Counted from the first letter of the stretch, positions 18,975 through 28,053 are shown. The stretch: 31,101 bases of DNA from Bacteroidales bacterium (GCA_016709025.1 JADJEQ010000027.1:1-31101); one strand, 5' to 3'. Notes: a model not told the origin generated them from the sequence alone. Translations and numbers: made by a program.

Positions 18975-20000
18975 TTATCGGAACAATGAAGCTATCATTC
19001 CAATATCAGGCTTAATGATTCCTTTCTCAGTAATGATCCCGCTGATAAACTCAGCCGGAGTTACATCAAATGCCGGATTAAAAGCATCGGAACCCGGGTT
19101 ACTCACCCTTATGGTGTGAATCCGCCCCTCCTGATCAGGACCCGACTGGTAGTTTACTTCATCTGAACTTCGCTCTTCAATAACAATATCATTGCCATGA
19201 GCCGTTGAAAGGTCGAAAGTAGAAAGTGGCGCCGCAACAAAAAATGGAATACCAAAATGCTTTGCTACGATGGCTTTTTCAAAGGTTCCTATCTTATTGG
19301 CTACATCGCCGTTGGCCGCAATCCTGTCGGCACCCACGATCACCAGATCGACCATGCTTTTCAACATCAGGTAAGCACCGGCATTGTCAGGAACAATGCA
19401 ATGTTCAATTCCCTCATTAGCGAGTTCCCAGGCGGTCAACCGTGCTCCCTGGCTGCGGGGTCTGGTTTCGTCGGCATAAACAAACACCGATTTGCCTCCC
19501 CGGTGAGCAAAATAAACAGGTGACAAGGCGCTGCCATAATCCACAAACCCCAGCCAGCCTGCATTACAATGGGTCAGGATCCTGGAACCATCTGCAATCA
19601 AAGGTTCTCCATACTTACCAATATTCTTTGCAGCTTCAATATTTGCGCGGGCCAATGCCTGTGCTGCTTCGACTGCTGATTGTACCGACACCCTGCCTGC
19701 TTCAAAAACTACTTCAACTGCATGAAACAGGTCGCGGGCAGTGGGACGTGTGGACCTGATCCGCTCTTTTGCTTCATCGGGATCGTCACTGGCAATCAAT
19801 GCCTGCGCCATGGCAAAACCGGCAGCAGCACCAATAGCACCTGCACCCCTCACTGTCATATTCCTGATAGCCAGACAGGTGTCCTCCCAGGTTTTACATT
19901 CCTTCACAGAAAATGAGAAGGGCAGCAGATTCTGATCGATCATATAAACCGATGTTCCTTCGAGTCTTATCGTGAGGTATTCTTGTCCGGCAACACGCAT
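18975..20000 (-). CDS. mtnA: S-methyl-5-thioribose-1-phosphate isomerase
   Basis: This is an intact protein of 341 residues from the ATG at 20000. It converts 5-methylthioribose 1-phosphate to methylthioribulose 1-phosphate in methionine salvage. Visible are the NMTVRGAGAIGAAAGF block, catalytic Cys145 in ILTHCNAG, DETRPRSQGARLTAWEL, catalytic Asp225 in VIVGADRI, and NGDVANKIGTF. A TTG start seven codons upstream (20021) is possible, but it would leave almost no room after the -7 element at 20027-20034, so the ATG is preferred. No other salvage gene is nearby. The stop is within a few bases of the repeat-filled spacer before tag. Confidence 0.97.
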   Translation of the reverse strand: MRVAGQEYLTIRLEGTSVYMIDQNLLPFSFSVKECKTWEDTCLAIRNMTVRGAGAIGAAAGFAMAQALIASDDPDEAKERIRSTRPTARDLFHAVEVVFEAGRVSVQSAVEAAQALARANIEAAKNIGKYGEPLIADGSRILTHCNAGWLGFVDYGSALSPVYFAHRGGKSVFVYADETRPRSQGARLTAWELANEGIEHCIVPDNAGAYLMLKSMVDLVIVGADRIAANGDVANKIGTFEKAIVAKHFGIPFFVAAPLSTFDLSTAHGNDIVIEERSSDEVNYQSGPDQEGRIHTIRVSNPGSDAFNPAFDVTPAEFISGIITEKGIIKPDIGMIASLFR

Positions 20001-20026
20001 TTGCTTTGTCTGATTGTACAATTATA

Positions 20027-20059
20027 CAAAGATAGCGAATAGGTTGATCTTAACCCAAG
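20027..20059 (-). promoter_or_regulatory. mtnA promoter
   Basis: On the minus strand, TTG (20058-20056), 21 nt, then TATCTTTG (20034-20027). The ATG at 20000 lies about 20 nt after the predicted transcription start, which also decides the mtnA start codon. Confidence 0.62.
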
Positions 20060-20104
20060 TGATCGATTCTGAAAGGTAATCACTCAATCCCTGGTGACAA
20101 GTCA

Positions 20105-20130
20105 TAAAAAAGCCACCTTTTCAGGTGGCT
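20105..20130 (-). terminator. Intrinsic terminator after the outer-membrane barrel gene
   Basis: Stem GCCACCT / AGGTGGC with a four-base loop, followed on the minus strand by TTTTTT. It starts 22 bp after the stop of the barrel gene at 20152. Confidence 0.85.
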
Positions 20131-20151
20131 TCAATTTCAGATTACAGATGA

Positions 20152-20716
20152 CTAAAACTTTAATGATACACCAAGTGTAAGCCAGGCAATTCCATAGCCA
20201 ACTTCTGCCATAGCAGCAAAATTGTCGCTGAAATAATAGCGACCGCCGGCATACCATGCAAAAATGGCACCGGTAGTTGAAGCGCTGTAATCGTATGTGG
20301 GATCGATATCACCGAATGACTTATCGGTAACAATGTTCACACCCAACATAATGCCGGTATAGGTGTCAAGTTTTTCAACAAGCGGGTAGTGAAAAGTTCC
20401 GCGTGCTCCAATGATTAAACTTGAATATTTATAGCCCCAATCGGAACCAAAATAGTTATACTGCCATTTGGCAGAAGTGTATCAAGATAAGCGCCGACTC
20501 CAATTGACTCCAACATCCAACACATCGTCCATTACACCCATTTCAAATGATGCTGAAAGCGGGGTACAGTTGTTGAATAGTATGACCCTGAGTAAGAGTA
20601 CTTCCTAATCCAATGCCCAAATTCAAAACTTTTTCGCCCTTGGTGAGCAGGTTGGTCTGGGCTGAAAGGTTAAATGCCAGGAAAGCTGCAAAAAGAGTAA
20701 TTACGACTTTTTTCAT
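20152..20716 (-). CDS. Small outer-membrane beta-barrel protein, frame-disrupted
   Basis: The ATG at 20716 opens a signal peptide (MKKVVITLFAAFLAFNLSAQ) followed by TNLLTKGEKVLNLGIGLGST. Later frames give SASFEMGVMDDVLDVGVNWS, SSLIIGARGTFHYPLVEKLD, TYTGIMLGVNIVTD, GAIFAWYAGGRYYFSDNF and AMAEVGYGIAWLTLGVSLKF, ending in the aromatic C-terminal residue typical of barrels. Alternating hydrophobic strands and a length of about 188 residues fit an eight-stranded outer-membrane protein of the PF13505 kind. Its cargo or role is not known. There are two or three frame breaks between 20460 and 20620. It is monocistronic, with its own terminator and a possible promoter at 20867. Confidence 0.75.
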
Positions 20717-21239
20717 GTTGATTGGTTTTAATTAAACTTGGTTGATTGATCCGATTGTTCTTTGATTGTGTTGTTTTTCCGTTAAATAAAGATTATTATC
20801 TGTCTGAGTTGCAGTAAAATCAAGCCTTTCCGCACGAATTAGTTGATGTAGTTATGGCAGCCACCACAAATATAGGGCAATATCGGAAAAAATGAATAGG
20901 TATTTTTTAGGTATTTCTATGGAAATTACAAACTGCCTTTATCAGGAATGCAAAGGTGGGAGTGACCTGGTTGTTAATAAGTTTCATAATATGCTATTTA
21001 TCAGATATATCAACCTCTTGATAACTATGGGTCACTACAATAAAACACCATCCGCAAAGTAGAAATTTTCGTTTACTTCCTTTGCATATATGGTGAAATG
21101 TGAATAAAACATGCGATGGGTAATCGCAGGATTCCTTTCAAAACTGCTGAATAATCCTGTGATCCGGTGCGGTGTAACTGGTTACAGTCTCTTTTTGGGG
21201 GAAAAATATAACCGAATAAGGTCCTGATAAGTTTTTGTC
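20717..21239. other. Spacer without genes; possible promoter and a dyad
   Basis: I see no gene in these 523 bp. A minus-strand TATATTTG at 20874-20867 could start the barrel transcript with a leader of about 145 nt, but no TTG lies at the right distance. At 21173-21186, TGTAAC-TG-GTTACA is a perfect 6-bp-arm dyad of operator type with no adjacent start codon. Confidence 0.4.
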
Positions 21240-21698
21240 TTACCTGACAACTTTTACCTCATAAGCATTAAGTCCCTTCGGGCCTTTCTCCACTTTATAG
21301 GTAACCTTGTTGTTTTCTTTGATGGGTTCGGATAACTCCTTTATGTGCACAAAGATACTTTCCTGAGTCTGGAGGTCCTTGATAAACCCAAATCCTTTGG
21401 ATTCATTGAAAAAACTGACAATACCTGTCCTCAGTTCTTCAACCTGATCGGCAGGATCCTGTTTTCTGACACCCACTTCAATATCAGCGGCATTAATAAT
21501 GGTCTTCTTAACAGTGGGATCGGGCGGGGTAGAAGAAATCCGTCCGTATTCATCTACATAGGCGATCATATCATCGAGGCTGTTTCCATCTTTTGTATTG
21601 GATGCCCGTTCAACTTTTTTCGCCGCCTTGTCTTTTTTCTTTTTTTGCTTTTTCTTCTCGTTTTCCTGCTTATTCCATGTTTGTTGTGATCTTGCCAT
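21240..21698 (-). CDS. Cold-shock-domain protein with basic N-terminal extension
   Basis: Intact, 152 residues. Residues 1-30 are highly charged and Lys-rich (QENEKKKQKKKKDKAAKK). Residues 90-152 form a single cold-shock domain with RNP1 KGFGFI (101-106) and RNP2 IFVHI (115-119), ending GLNAYEVKVV. Such two-part proteins are common in Bacteroidota and are thought to bind single-stranded RNA. The linker (DDMIAYVDEYGRISSTPPDP, 42-61) is also characteristic of that group. A TACCTTTG element at 21807-21800 would give a leader of about 100 nt, in line with the long leaders often seen for cold-shock genes. Confidence 0.92.
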   Translation of the reverse strand: MARSQQTWNKQENEKKKQKKKKDKAAKKVERASNTKDGNSLDDMIAYVDEYGRISSTPPDPTVKKTIINAADIEVGVRKQDPADQVEELRTGIVSFFNESKGFGFIKDLQTQESIFVHIKELSEPIKENNKVTYKVEKGPKGLNAYEVKVVR

Positions 21699-21799
21699 AG
21701 TTTACCTGTTCGGAATTTTCCTTTTTGAGGAGGGTGAATAATATAGTTTACCGGTATCCGCCGGAAAGGCGCTAAAGGCTCCGACAAAACCCTGTGCGG

Positions 21800-21807
21800 C
21801 AAAGGTA
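21800..21807 (-). promoter_or_regulatory. -7 element of the cold-shock gene
   Basis: TACCTTTG on the minus strand, a full TAnnTTTG match. The -33 region is not clear. The rest of the 21699-22086 spacer holds only a small stem-loop, AGCTCC-CAA-GGAGCT (21886-21900), followed by AAGACGCAAGG. Confidence 0.45.
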
Positions 21808-22086
21808 CAATAAATAGTTGGTGTTGAGACCGGAAGAGTTTGCCGGTCAATATATTATTCCGGTCACAAGTATCATTCGAGTTTAAGCTCCCAAGGAGCT
21901 AAGACGCAAGGTTGATCTTTAGCTAATTATAGTCCCTTCCCTTTATAATGCATTGATTATCCGTGATTTAACAAATTCCAGGTACCAATGATTATATTTA
22001 TCTGTTTCCATGAAATCTGTTGCTGCCTACCCCTGCTTAAACGGGCGTGGCAATTCTTTAAATCCAGAAATGTAACCAGATGTGCA

Positions 22087-23489
22087 TCATAGAGCCCTGG
22101 TCAGGATTAAATATCCGTAGGCTTCCAGAACTATTGAATCGTCCTCCCCAACAATGGAGCCGGTCAACACATTTTCCCATGCATGCGTTTCCAATGGCTT
22201 CCGGTAAAGGTATAGCTAACCCGCTGTTTCTCACATTCACCATCACAGGCCAGTTCCTCTGTTTCCGTTCGCCTGATAAAGGCACAGATATCGTTGTTTG
22301 GATAGCTTACCAAAATTCCTTTTTTAGTTGTCTCAGAACCTGAATAGAATGTCATTATCTTCTGATATTCGATGAGCATATCAGGGTTTTGTGTCCAGTT
22401 GACCGGTGAATTTGTAAAGAAAGGAAGCGTTTCAAGCCGGCCAACTTCCTGGCTTCCATAAATCATTGGCACCCCTCCCATGAAGGTTTGCGATAACCGA
22501 GGCTGCCAGCGCACCCTGTTTCCCATTGAATAGCGTCATTGGCGTTGCATCCCAGGCCGATTCATCGTGGTTGGTGGTGAAACGTAATTTATGTTTCCCT
22601 GCCGGAATACCGCTGTATTCGCTGGCATGCGTAGCTGACAAACCACTGGCGGGCTGGCCCGAAAATACGTTTTTAAGTTTGCCGTAAAAATCCCAGGCAT
22701 AATTCATCTGAAACCCTGCAGTAAAATGATCGCTGCGGGCGCCCTCTGCCAACATGATGATCTTCCGGCCCGGGATGTTATTCATCGAATCATTGGCCTG
22801 CTTCCAGAAATCGAAAGGTACCATATCGGCAGCATCGCATCGGAAACCGTCGATGTTGGCATCAAAAACCCAATATCGCATCGCACTGATCATGGCTTTG
22901 CGCATATCCTGCGAAGCAAAGTTCAGGTCAGCAACATCCAGCCAGTTGGTGCCGGCCGGGTGAATTACAACTCCGTTTTCCTGTGTGTACCATTCCTTAT
23001 ATTTCATCCAGGGATTGTCCCAGGCGGTATGGTTGGCCACCCAGTCGAGGATCACAGCCATTCCCCGCTGATGAGCCTGATCGGTGAGTGTTCTCAAGGT
23101 AGTCAGCGTGCCGAATTCTGGTTTACTTCGCGGTAATTCTTCACACTGTATGGTGAATTAACAGAATTAACAGTCCCAATCGGAAATACCGGCATCAACC
23201 AGATAACATTCACACCCAGTGATTTAATGTGATCCAGCTTGCCGATAACCCCCTGAATGCTGGCCGGACTGAATGCCCTGAGATTAACCTCATACATCAC
23301 TACATCTTCGGTTTCAGGAACAGCTGAAAAAGGATTTCCGTATTGGGCAGGGTCAGGAAGTATAAATTCGTTGTCAGGTATAATGGGCGCGAGTTTGTCC
23401 TCCTTATCGGAACAAGCAGAAACACTAAGTAAAAGGATCAAAAGCCAGGAAAGCCTGTATCGGTCAAATCTCATAATTTCAGTTTTCAT
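22087..23489 (-). CDS. GH13 alpha-amylase family lipoprotein, frame-disrupted
   Basis: About 467 codons. The N-terminus has a lipobox (LLILLLSVSAC, Cys26), so it is probably anchored in the periplasm or outer membrane. All four GH13 regions are present: DWVANHT (I), GFRCDAAD with the nucleophile Asp near residue 219 (II), IIMLAEGARSD with the acid Glu near 249 (III), and FTTNHDESAW with the stabilising Asp near 309 (IV). MIYGSQEVGR, a beta-sandwich end (PVMVNVRN, WKDAWENVLTGS) and YGYLILTRAL close it, with TGA at 22087. It should cleave alpha-1,4-glucans. Breaks lie near 23110, 22480 and 22270. It starts 17 bp after the AhpD-like gene and is probably co-transcribed with it. Confidence 0.92.
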
Positions 23490-23506
23490 TACACTCCAAA
23501 ATTAAT

Positions 23507-23812
23507 CTATTCAGCCTTATCAAATACATCCAGGGCAACCGGCAAACAGGTGGCTACTCCTTTCAATCCACATACACTCAGGGTTATCAAAATGGTATCT
23601 TTGATTTCATCGCGGGTAGCCCCTAGTTTTTTAACCATGGCCACATGGTAATAAATGGCAGTGGTATCGCCCATCGAGGCTTTGATGCCAATGTAAACCA
23701 GTTGCTTTGTTTTTGCATCAAGCCCTGTGGTGGCTTTCAGCGATTCAATCAGACCGTCGAAGGCTTTGGCAACCTCAGGGGCTTCTTTCTGGAAAATTTC
23801 AAGTGGATTCAT
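23507..23812 (-). CDS. Carboxymuconolactone decarboxylase (AhpD-like) family protein
   Basis: 101 residues from the ATG at 23812 (MNPLEIFQKEAPEVAKAF). The upstream in-frame codons cross the promoter and hairpin, so the longer start is rejected. The all-helical CMD fold signature is visible (LDAKTKQLVYIGIKASMGD, YYHVAMVKKLGATRDEIKD, ILITLSVCGLKG). The CxxC redox pair of AhpD is absent (GDTTAIYYHV), so a peroxidase-partner role is unlikely. Similar short CMD proteins have unknown function. Intact. It is first in a two-gene unit with the amylase. Confidence 0.86.
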   Translation of the reverse strand: MNPLEIFQKEAPEVAKAFDGLIESLKATTGLDAKTKQLVYIGIKASMGDTTAIYYHVAMVKKLGATRDEIKDTILITLSVCGLKGVATCLPVALDVFDKAE

Positions 23813-23829
23813 GGGGAAGAATTTACTTT

Positions 23830-23837
23830 CAAAAGTA
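23830..23837 (-). promoter_or_regulatory. -7 element of the CMD-amylase unit
   Basis: TACTTTTG on the minus strand, 17 bp before the ATG at 23812, matching TAnnTTTG. It directly follows the hairpin at 23837-23866 and has no clear -33 box. Confidence 0.45.
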
Positions 23838-23866
23838 AGCAGGAAAAAGATTGTTCCTGCTTTTTT
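23837..23866 (+). terminator. Strong hairpin with T-run at the head of the CMD-amylase unit
   Basis: Perfect 9-bp stem AAGCAGGAA / TTCCTGCTT, loop AAAGATTG, then TTTT on the plus strand. No plus-strand gene ends here, so it may stop antisense reading. Seen from the minus strand it sits between the META fragment and the CMD gene and could be a back-up terminator. Confidence 0.55.
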
Positions 23867-23913
23867 CAGTGGATAATTCGGGGAACCTATCCTGATATTT
23901 AGCAATATGCATG

Positions 23914-23942
23914 AAAAAGGGCGTCCGTCAATCAGGACAACC
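23914..23942 (-). terminator. Degenerate terminator of the META fragment
   Basis: GGCGTCC / GGACAACC around a GTCAATCA loop, with TTTTTC after it on the minus strand. It is the diverged twin of the hairpin at 28283-28310, and lies at the same distance from the META stop. Confidence 0.5.
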
Positions 23943-23962
23943 AGGAAATAAGATAGCCCCTT

Positions 23963-24175
23963 TTATTTACTGATCAGTTCAAACCTTGACAATGGTGCCA
24001 TCCGCGCCTTATTCAACTGCAGGGAATTACCATCGGTGGTAGAATTATCAACGGTTTCAGGAACTTTAAATAATTCATTTCCGGTAGCCATATTGGGGCA
24101 GGCCATCATGGTGGAACCCATTTTTGAAAAGGTGACACGGTTGCCTTCTTTCAGTTCACAGGAACCGAAAAACAT
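23963..24175 (-). pseudogene. Truncated META (HslJ-like) domain, 3' copy of the gene at 28331
   Basis: Seventy codons (GSCELKEGNRVTFSKMGSTM, ACPNMATGNELFKVPETVDN, LNKARMAPLSRFEL) match the C-terminal META domain of the NlpE-META lipoprotein at 28331-28981. Homology includes the stop region and downstream hairpin. It ends abruptly at about 24172, just after GGAACCGAAAAA; the first half of the gene, including the lipoprotein leader, is missing. Substitutions scattered over the copy indicate an old duplication, not an assembly echo. It has no promoter or start of its own. Confidence 0.8.
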
Positions 24176-24261
24176 TGTCCATCAATAGAAAAATGGCTAT
24201 TGGCTTATTAAACAATATTCTTGATAAAATTCCCGGCCCAACAACTGCAGATAAAAATATT

Positions 24262-25160
24262 TTATGGTTTTCCCCACCCTTCAGGCCAGGCCATAAAAGT
24301 ATCTAAACTTTTATACGAACCCATCGTTACCTTAATGCTGGAGCAATCGGGATAATTGACGCATTCTTCTTTCCATGAAATAGCGCCAGTTTTTAAAATC
24401 GAAAAATACGTGAGTATCCCAACCAAACTCATTCTGGTAGAAAATAACATTGCTTACATTTACCCAATCATAATTTGGCGTGCCGGGAAACATACTGCTA
24501 AATGACTCTGAAGTCAATTCTCCCGAACCTCCACCGGTTAGCCATCCGGTACAGGAGCCTTCTTTAAAATAACTCAAAAACATCCATGCAATTGCACCTC
24601 CGGGTAAACCGGAAGCACGAACCATTGAAAGGCCCTGAGGTGTTTTTCCAGCTCTGCTTCCAGCAATTGCCGGGTCGTTAAATGTGCTGTGAATGCCACC
24701 GCCATATTTGGGTCCACCCGGAGGCCGGTGATAAATTGAGTCATACACATAAATAAATCTTCCATCTGCTGCTATGTTAGCTACTTTCATCCGCATATGC
24801 GCATTAACATACATATCGGTATTATAGCCATAACCGCATGATTTTACCCCGGCAGGCCAATTGGTAGCCGCACTATCAATGGGCAAGGGGCCTTTTACAA
24901 TTTTCAACGAATCGAATTTTGCAATTTTGGCTGTAAAATACTTTTTATCCTTATTTGTCATCGTGGTTTAAATCATAAAAGATAAAACCATCAAAGCTCC
25001 ACCAGCCTATACCTGTATCCCATTTATAATTGATAGCAACAAAGTTGGGTGTATTCTTTGCCGTGGATGGATTTGGCGTTGGTGCAACAGGGTTGTCTTT
25101 TTTGCAGGAATACGTTATCAGTATTACAAATGCAATAGCAATAGTTTTCAATATTTTCAT
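24262..25160 (-). CDS. Lipoprotein of unknown function, frame-disrupted
   Basis: Starts MKILKTIAIAFVILITYSC, a lipobox with Cys19 then KKDNP and a Pro/Asn/Thr linker. The frame stops at 24951 in the acidic turn FYDLNHDDK, but the coding signal goes on one frame over (NKDKKYFTAKIAKF). It continues to FFDFKNWRYFME near 24370, then shifts again and ends VTMGSYKSLDTFMAWPEGWG at 24262; total near 298 residues. It is rich in Gly, Trp and Tyr (PPGGPKYGGGIHSTFNDP, GSCTGWLTGGGSGELTSE). I do not recognise the family. It is divergent from the LytTR regulator across 316 bp, which makes it a candidate target of that system. Confidence 0.72.
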
Positions 25161-25179
25161 CTGTAAATTTTTTACGTCA

Positions 25180-25197
25180 GATGTAATTGCTTACATC
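25180..25197. promoter_or_regulatory. Inverted repeat before the lipoprotein gene
   Basis: GATGTAA-TTGC-TTACATC, perfect 7-bp arms with a 4-base centre, 20 bp upstream of the lipoprotein ATG at 25160. It could be an operator or a leader hairpin. Confidence 0.4.
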
Positions 25198-25380
25198 TTG
25201 GTTGTATTAAAAGGTGTACACTCCAATAGGCTCAGTGCATCGCGTGAGCTAAATGTTTGCCTTGAATAATCATCCCTCAGAGTGACAGGTGATAAATCAT
25301 TGGCATGCCAGCTTCATTGGTATAGCATTACATTTATGCCGTAAAATTCTGGTTTTAAAGAATCTGATTGTGAGAAAATA

Positions 25381-25435
25381 GACGAATGAGCCGATTAATC
25401 GACGAATGAGTAAATATTTATTTTAACTAAGTTTG
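25381..25435 (+). promoter_or_regulatory. Promoter of the LytTR operon with two upstream direct repeats
   Basis: GACGAATGAG occurs at 25381-25390 and again at 25401-25410, exactly 20 bp (two helical turns) apart. Seventeen bp after the second box is TAAGTTTG (25428-25435), a full -7 element, and no TTG is present at the -33 position. Initiation near 25441 leaves a 36-nt leader to the ATG at 25477. The arrangement fits an activator-dependent promoter. LytTR proteins typically bind paired direct repeats spaced about two turns apart. Confidence 0.5.
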
Positions 25436-25476
25436 ATCCTTCTGAAACCAGACAGCCAAACAAATGTTAATTCTAA

Positions 25477-26179
25477 ATGGAAAAATTCAATTGTATCATT
25501 GTTGATGATGATGAAGTAGCCATGCTGAAAGTGGTTTCGATTGCCCGAAAATTTCCGGTTTTAAATATAGTGGGTAGTTTTACTTCGGCCGATGTTGCCT
25601 TATCTGTAATTGAAAAAGAAAAAATTGATGTGCTTTTTCTCGATATTGATATGCCAGATATAAACGGTTTAGAATTCAGAAAAAAAATGATGACCGTTCC
25701 TGTAAATGTTTTTATCACATCACATGCTGAACACGCCATCGAAAGTTTTGAACTTGATACTTTAGACTTTATCGTGAAGCCATTGCGATTCGAACGCTTC
25801 GAGCAGACCATAAAAAGAATTGAAGAGTTTATGGAAATCAGGCGCAAGGCCGCTATGTTTGAAATTAGTTCTGCCGATGATTTTATATATATCAAAGACG
25901 GTTATGATAAAATAAAAGTTAAGCTGTATGAAGTTATGTATCTTGAAGCATTGAAAGATTATACCATTTTAGTTACTGCTCACAAGCGATATTGTGTTTT
26001 GTACAGCATTGGAAATTTAATCAAAGAAAGTAATTTTCAATCCTTTGTCCGGGTGCAGAAGTTTTGCTGTCCGGAAAAATTTCGTCAAAATCATAGGAAC
26101 GCAACAAATAACGCTGTTAAATAATACTTCAATTCCCATTGGAAATAGTTATAAGGCTAATATAGAAGCTGTGTTATGA
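25477..26179 (+). CDS. LytTR family response regulator (one frameshift)
   Basis: About 234 codons. The receiver domain (residues 3-118) has the acidic pocket VDDDE (9-13), phospho-acceptor Asp56 in LFLDIDMPDINGLEF, Thr81 in FITSHAEHA, and Lys101 in IVKPL. The C-terminal LytTR DNA-binding domain starts near residue 130 (FIYIKDGYDKIKV, YLEALKDYTILVT, SFVRVHRSFAV, KIIGTQQITLLNN, IPIGNSYKANI). A single lost base near 26057 breaks the frame after SFVRV. In the restored frame the stop overlaps the next ATG as ATGA (26176-26179), showing translational coupling to the kinase. It is likely a transcription activator; direct repeats upstream suggest autoregulation. Confidence 0.95.
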
Positions 26180-28053
26180 GGATTAAAATTGTATTTGCCG
26201 TTTTATTTCTCATTTTGGCTCTAAAAGCTCAAAATCAAACCACTACTGTGGATAGCTTGCTGAGAGAACTACCAAAGGCCACAAGCGATACGGTAAGAGC
26301 CCGCATATACATACGCCTGCATGATAATCTGCGTTTTTCAAATCCTGAAAAAGCATTGAGTTATGCCGGAGAAGGCTTGAAAATTGTTCACAAAATGAAG
26401 TGGAATAAAGGGCTTTCCGTTTTTTATAATGATATAGGAAACAATTTCCTTGACCAGGGAAAACACAAAGAAGCCCTGGGAAATTTCTTAAAATCACTCG
26501 AATACTCCGGTAAAATTCCCTCGTTAAGAGCATTGACTTTGCAGAATATAGGTATTGTTTATTTTAAAGAAGAGAATATTCCGATGGCAATGCAATACAA
26601 CAATCAGGCGTTTGGAATTGCCGGAAAGAATAATTTAACCGCAACATTAGGAGCATGTTGCAACACCTATGGAGATATTTATTCTTATCAGAACAACATT
26701 GCCAATGCCAAAGCATTCTATTTAAAAGCATTGGACATATGGAAAAAGGAAAATAACCCGGCTCAGCAAGCAACAGTTCTAATGCATTTGGGTGAAATAT
26801 CAACTGATATAAAAACCAGGATTGCTTTTTATAAGCAATCCAAAGCTATATGGGACTCTGAAAATCCTTCCTATTTATTAGCAGTTTCCAATATTTTGGG
26901 TTTGGCCGGAGAAAATATCAACTTATACCAAAATGACAGTTTGTATAAAAAAACAGCGTTGGGGATTTCGGAAAAGCAATTACTGGTTGATGCTGAAAAG
27001 TACTTGACAGATGCAGTCAATTATTCAAAACAATCCAATGTACAACAAAATCTGATGTTTGCGGAAGCTTTCTGAGCTTGAAGAAGCACGAGGCAATTAC
27101 AAAAAGGCGTTGGAATACATCAATTTAAACTACGAAATTTATATTTCCATTTTTTCGCAGGAAAACAAAAACAAAATTGCCACATTGGAAAGCAGGCAAA
27201 AATTACTGGCAAAAGACAAAGAGATTGCCATTAAAAAACTAAGCCTGCAACAAAAGCAAAAGCAACAATGGTACTATATTGGTGTTATTTTTCTTTATCG
27301 ATTATTGGAGGATTGCTGTTTTATCAAAGCCGGAACCGTAAAAAATAAACCAGAAATTGCAGTTCTGAATTCAGAATTAGATCAGGCGAACAACGCAAAA
27401 TAAAATTTTTAGGCATCCTGAACCACGATTTACGAAGCCCGGTTTCTAACCTGATTGATTTTTTATACCTTCAAAAAGAAAGCCCGGATTTGCTTGACGA
27501 TGAAACAAAAAACAGGATTGAGAAATCAACGCTAACCTCTGCCGAAAATCTGTTAACTTCTATGGAAGATATTTTGCAATGGAGTAAAAGCCAGATGGAA
27601 AACTTCAAACCTCAACCCAGGGATGTATTTATAAATTCTGTTTTCGAGGATACCAAAAATCATTTTCAGGTGTTAAAAAAGTAAATCTGCTATTTGAGAA
27701 TCCAGACAATATTCAAATCAACACTGATGAGAATTACCTTAAAACCATTCTTAGAAATTTGACAGGAAATGCTAAAAGCATTGATTGATGTTGAAAACCC
27801 AACTATTATCTGGAAAGCTTTTCAGAAAAAAAATAAAATATATTTGTCGGTTACGGATAATGGTCCCGGCGCAAATAAGGCGCAGTTTAAAGCCTTATAT
27901 AATGATAAGGAAGTAGCCGGGATTAAAACCGGTTTGGGTTTACATCTTATCCGGGATTTAGCAACAGCGATTGATTGTGAGATTACTGTAGATACCAGGG
28001 TTGGTTTCGGAACAACCATACTGCTGGCGTTGGACCAGAAATCTGGTACATGA
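26176..28053 (+). CDS. TPR-containing sensor histidine kinase, frame-disrupted
   Basis: About 625 codons. Signal peptide (VFAVLFLILALKAQ), then periplasmic TPR repeats from residue 60 to 300 (NDIGNNFLDQGKHKEALGNF, QNIGIVYFKEENIPMAMQYN, NTYGDIYSYQNNIANAKAFY). A charged coiled coil (LLAKDKEIAIKKLSLQQKQK) and one membrane helix (WYYIGVIFL..GGLLFY, about 27270-27325) follow. The cytoplasmic kinase has the H-box ILNHDLRSP (His codon 27424-27426), an N-box LRNLTGNA near 27755, G1 VTDNGPG and G2 GLGLHLIRDLA. Breaks lie near 27060, 27290, 27345, 27400, 27685 and 27775. The partner is the LytTR regulator just upstream. TPR-kinases of this layout are typical of Bacteroidota; the ligand is unknown. Confidence 0.92.

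Noticed and set aside
19226..19935. Plus-strand open frames opposite mtnA
   Set aside because: mtnA is intact on the minus strand with both catalytic residues; the plus frames are shadows.
24332..25160. Two genes overlapping by ATGA inside the lipoprotein region
   Set aside because: The first piece stops in the middle of an acidic turn (DLNHDDK), the second begins NKDKKYF without a leader, and a further shift near 24370 is needed anyway, so one broken gene is more likely.
25473..25895. 140-codon minus-strand open frame
   Set aside because: Mirror of the LytTR regulator; Ser/Ile-rich composition is the complement of the receiver domain.
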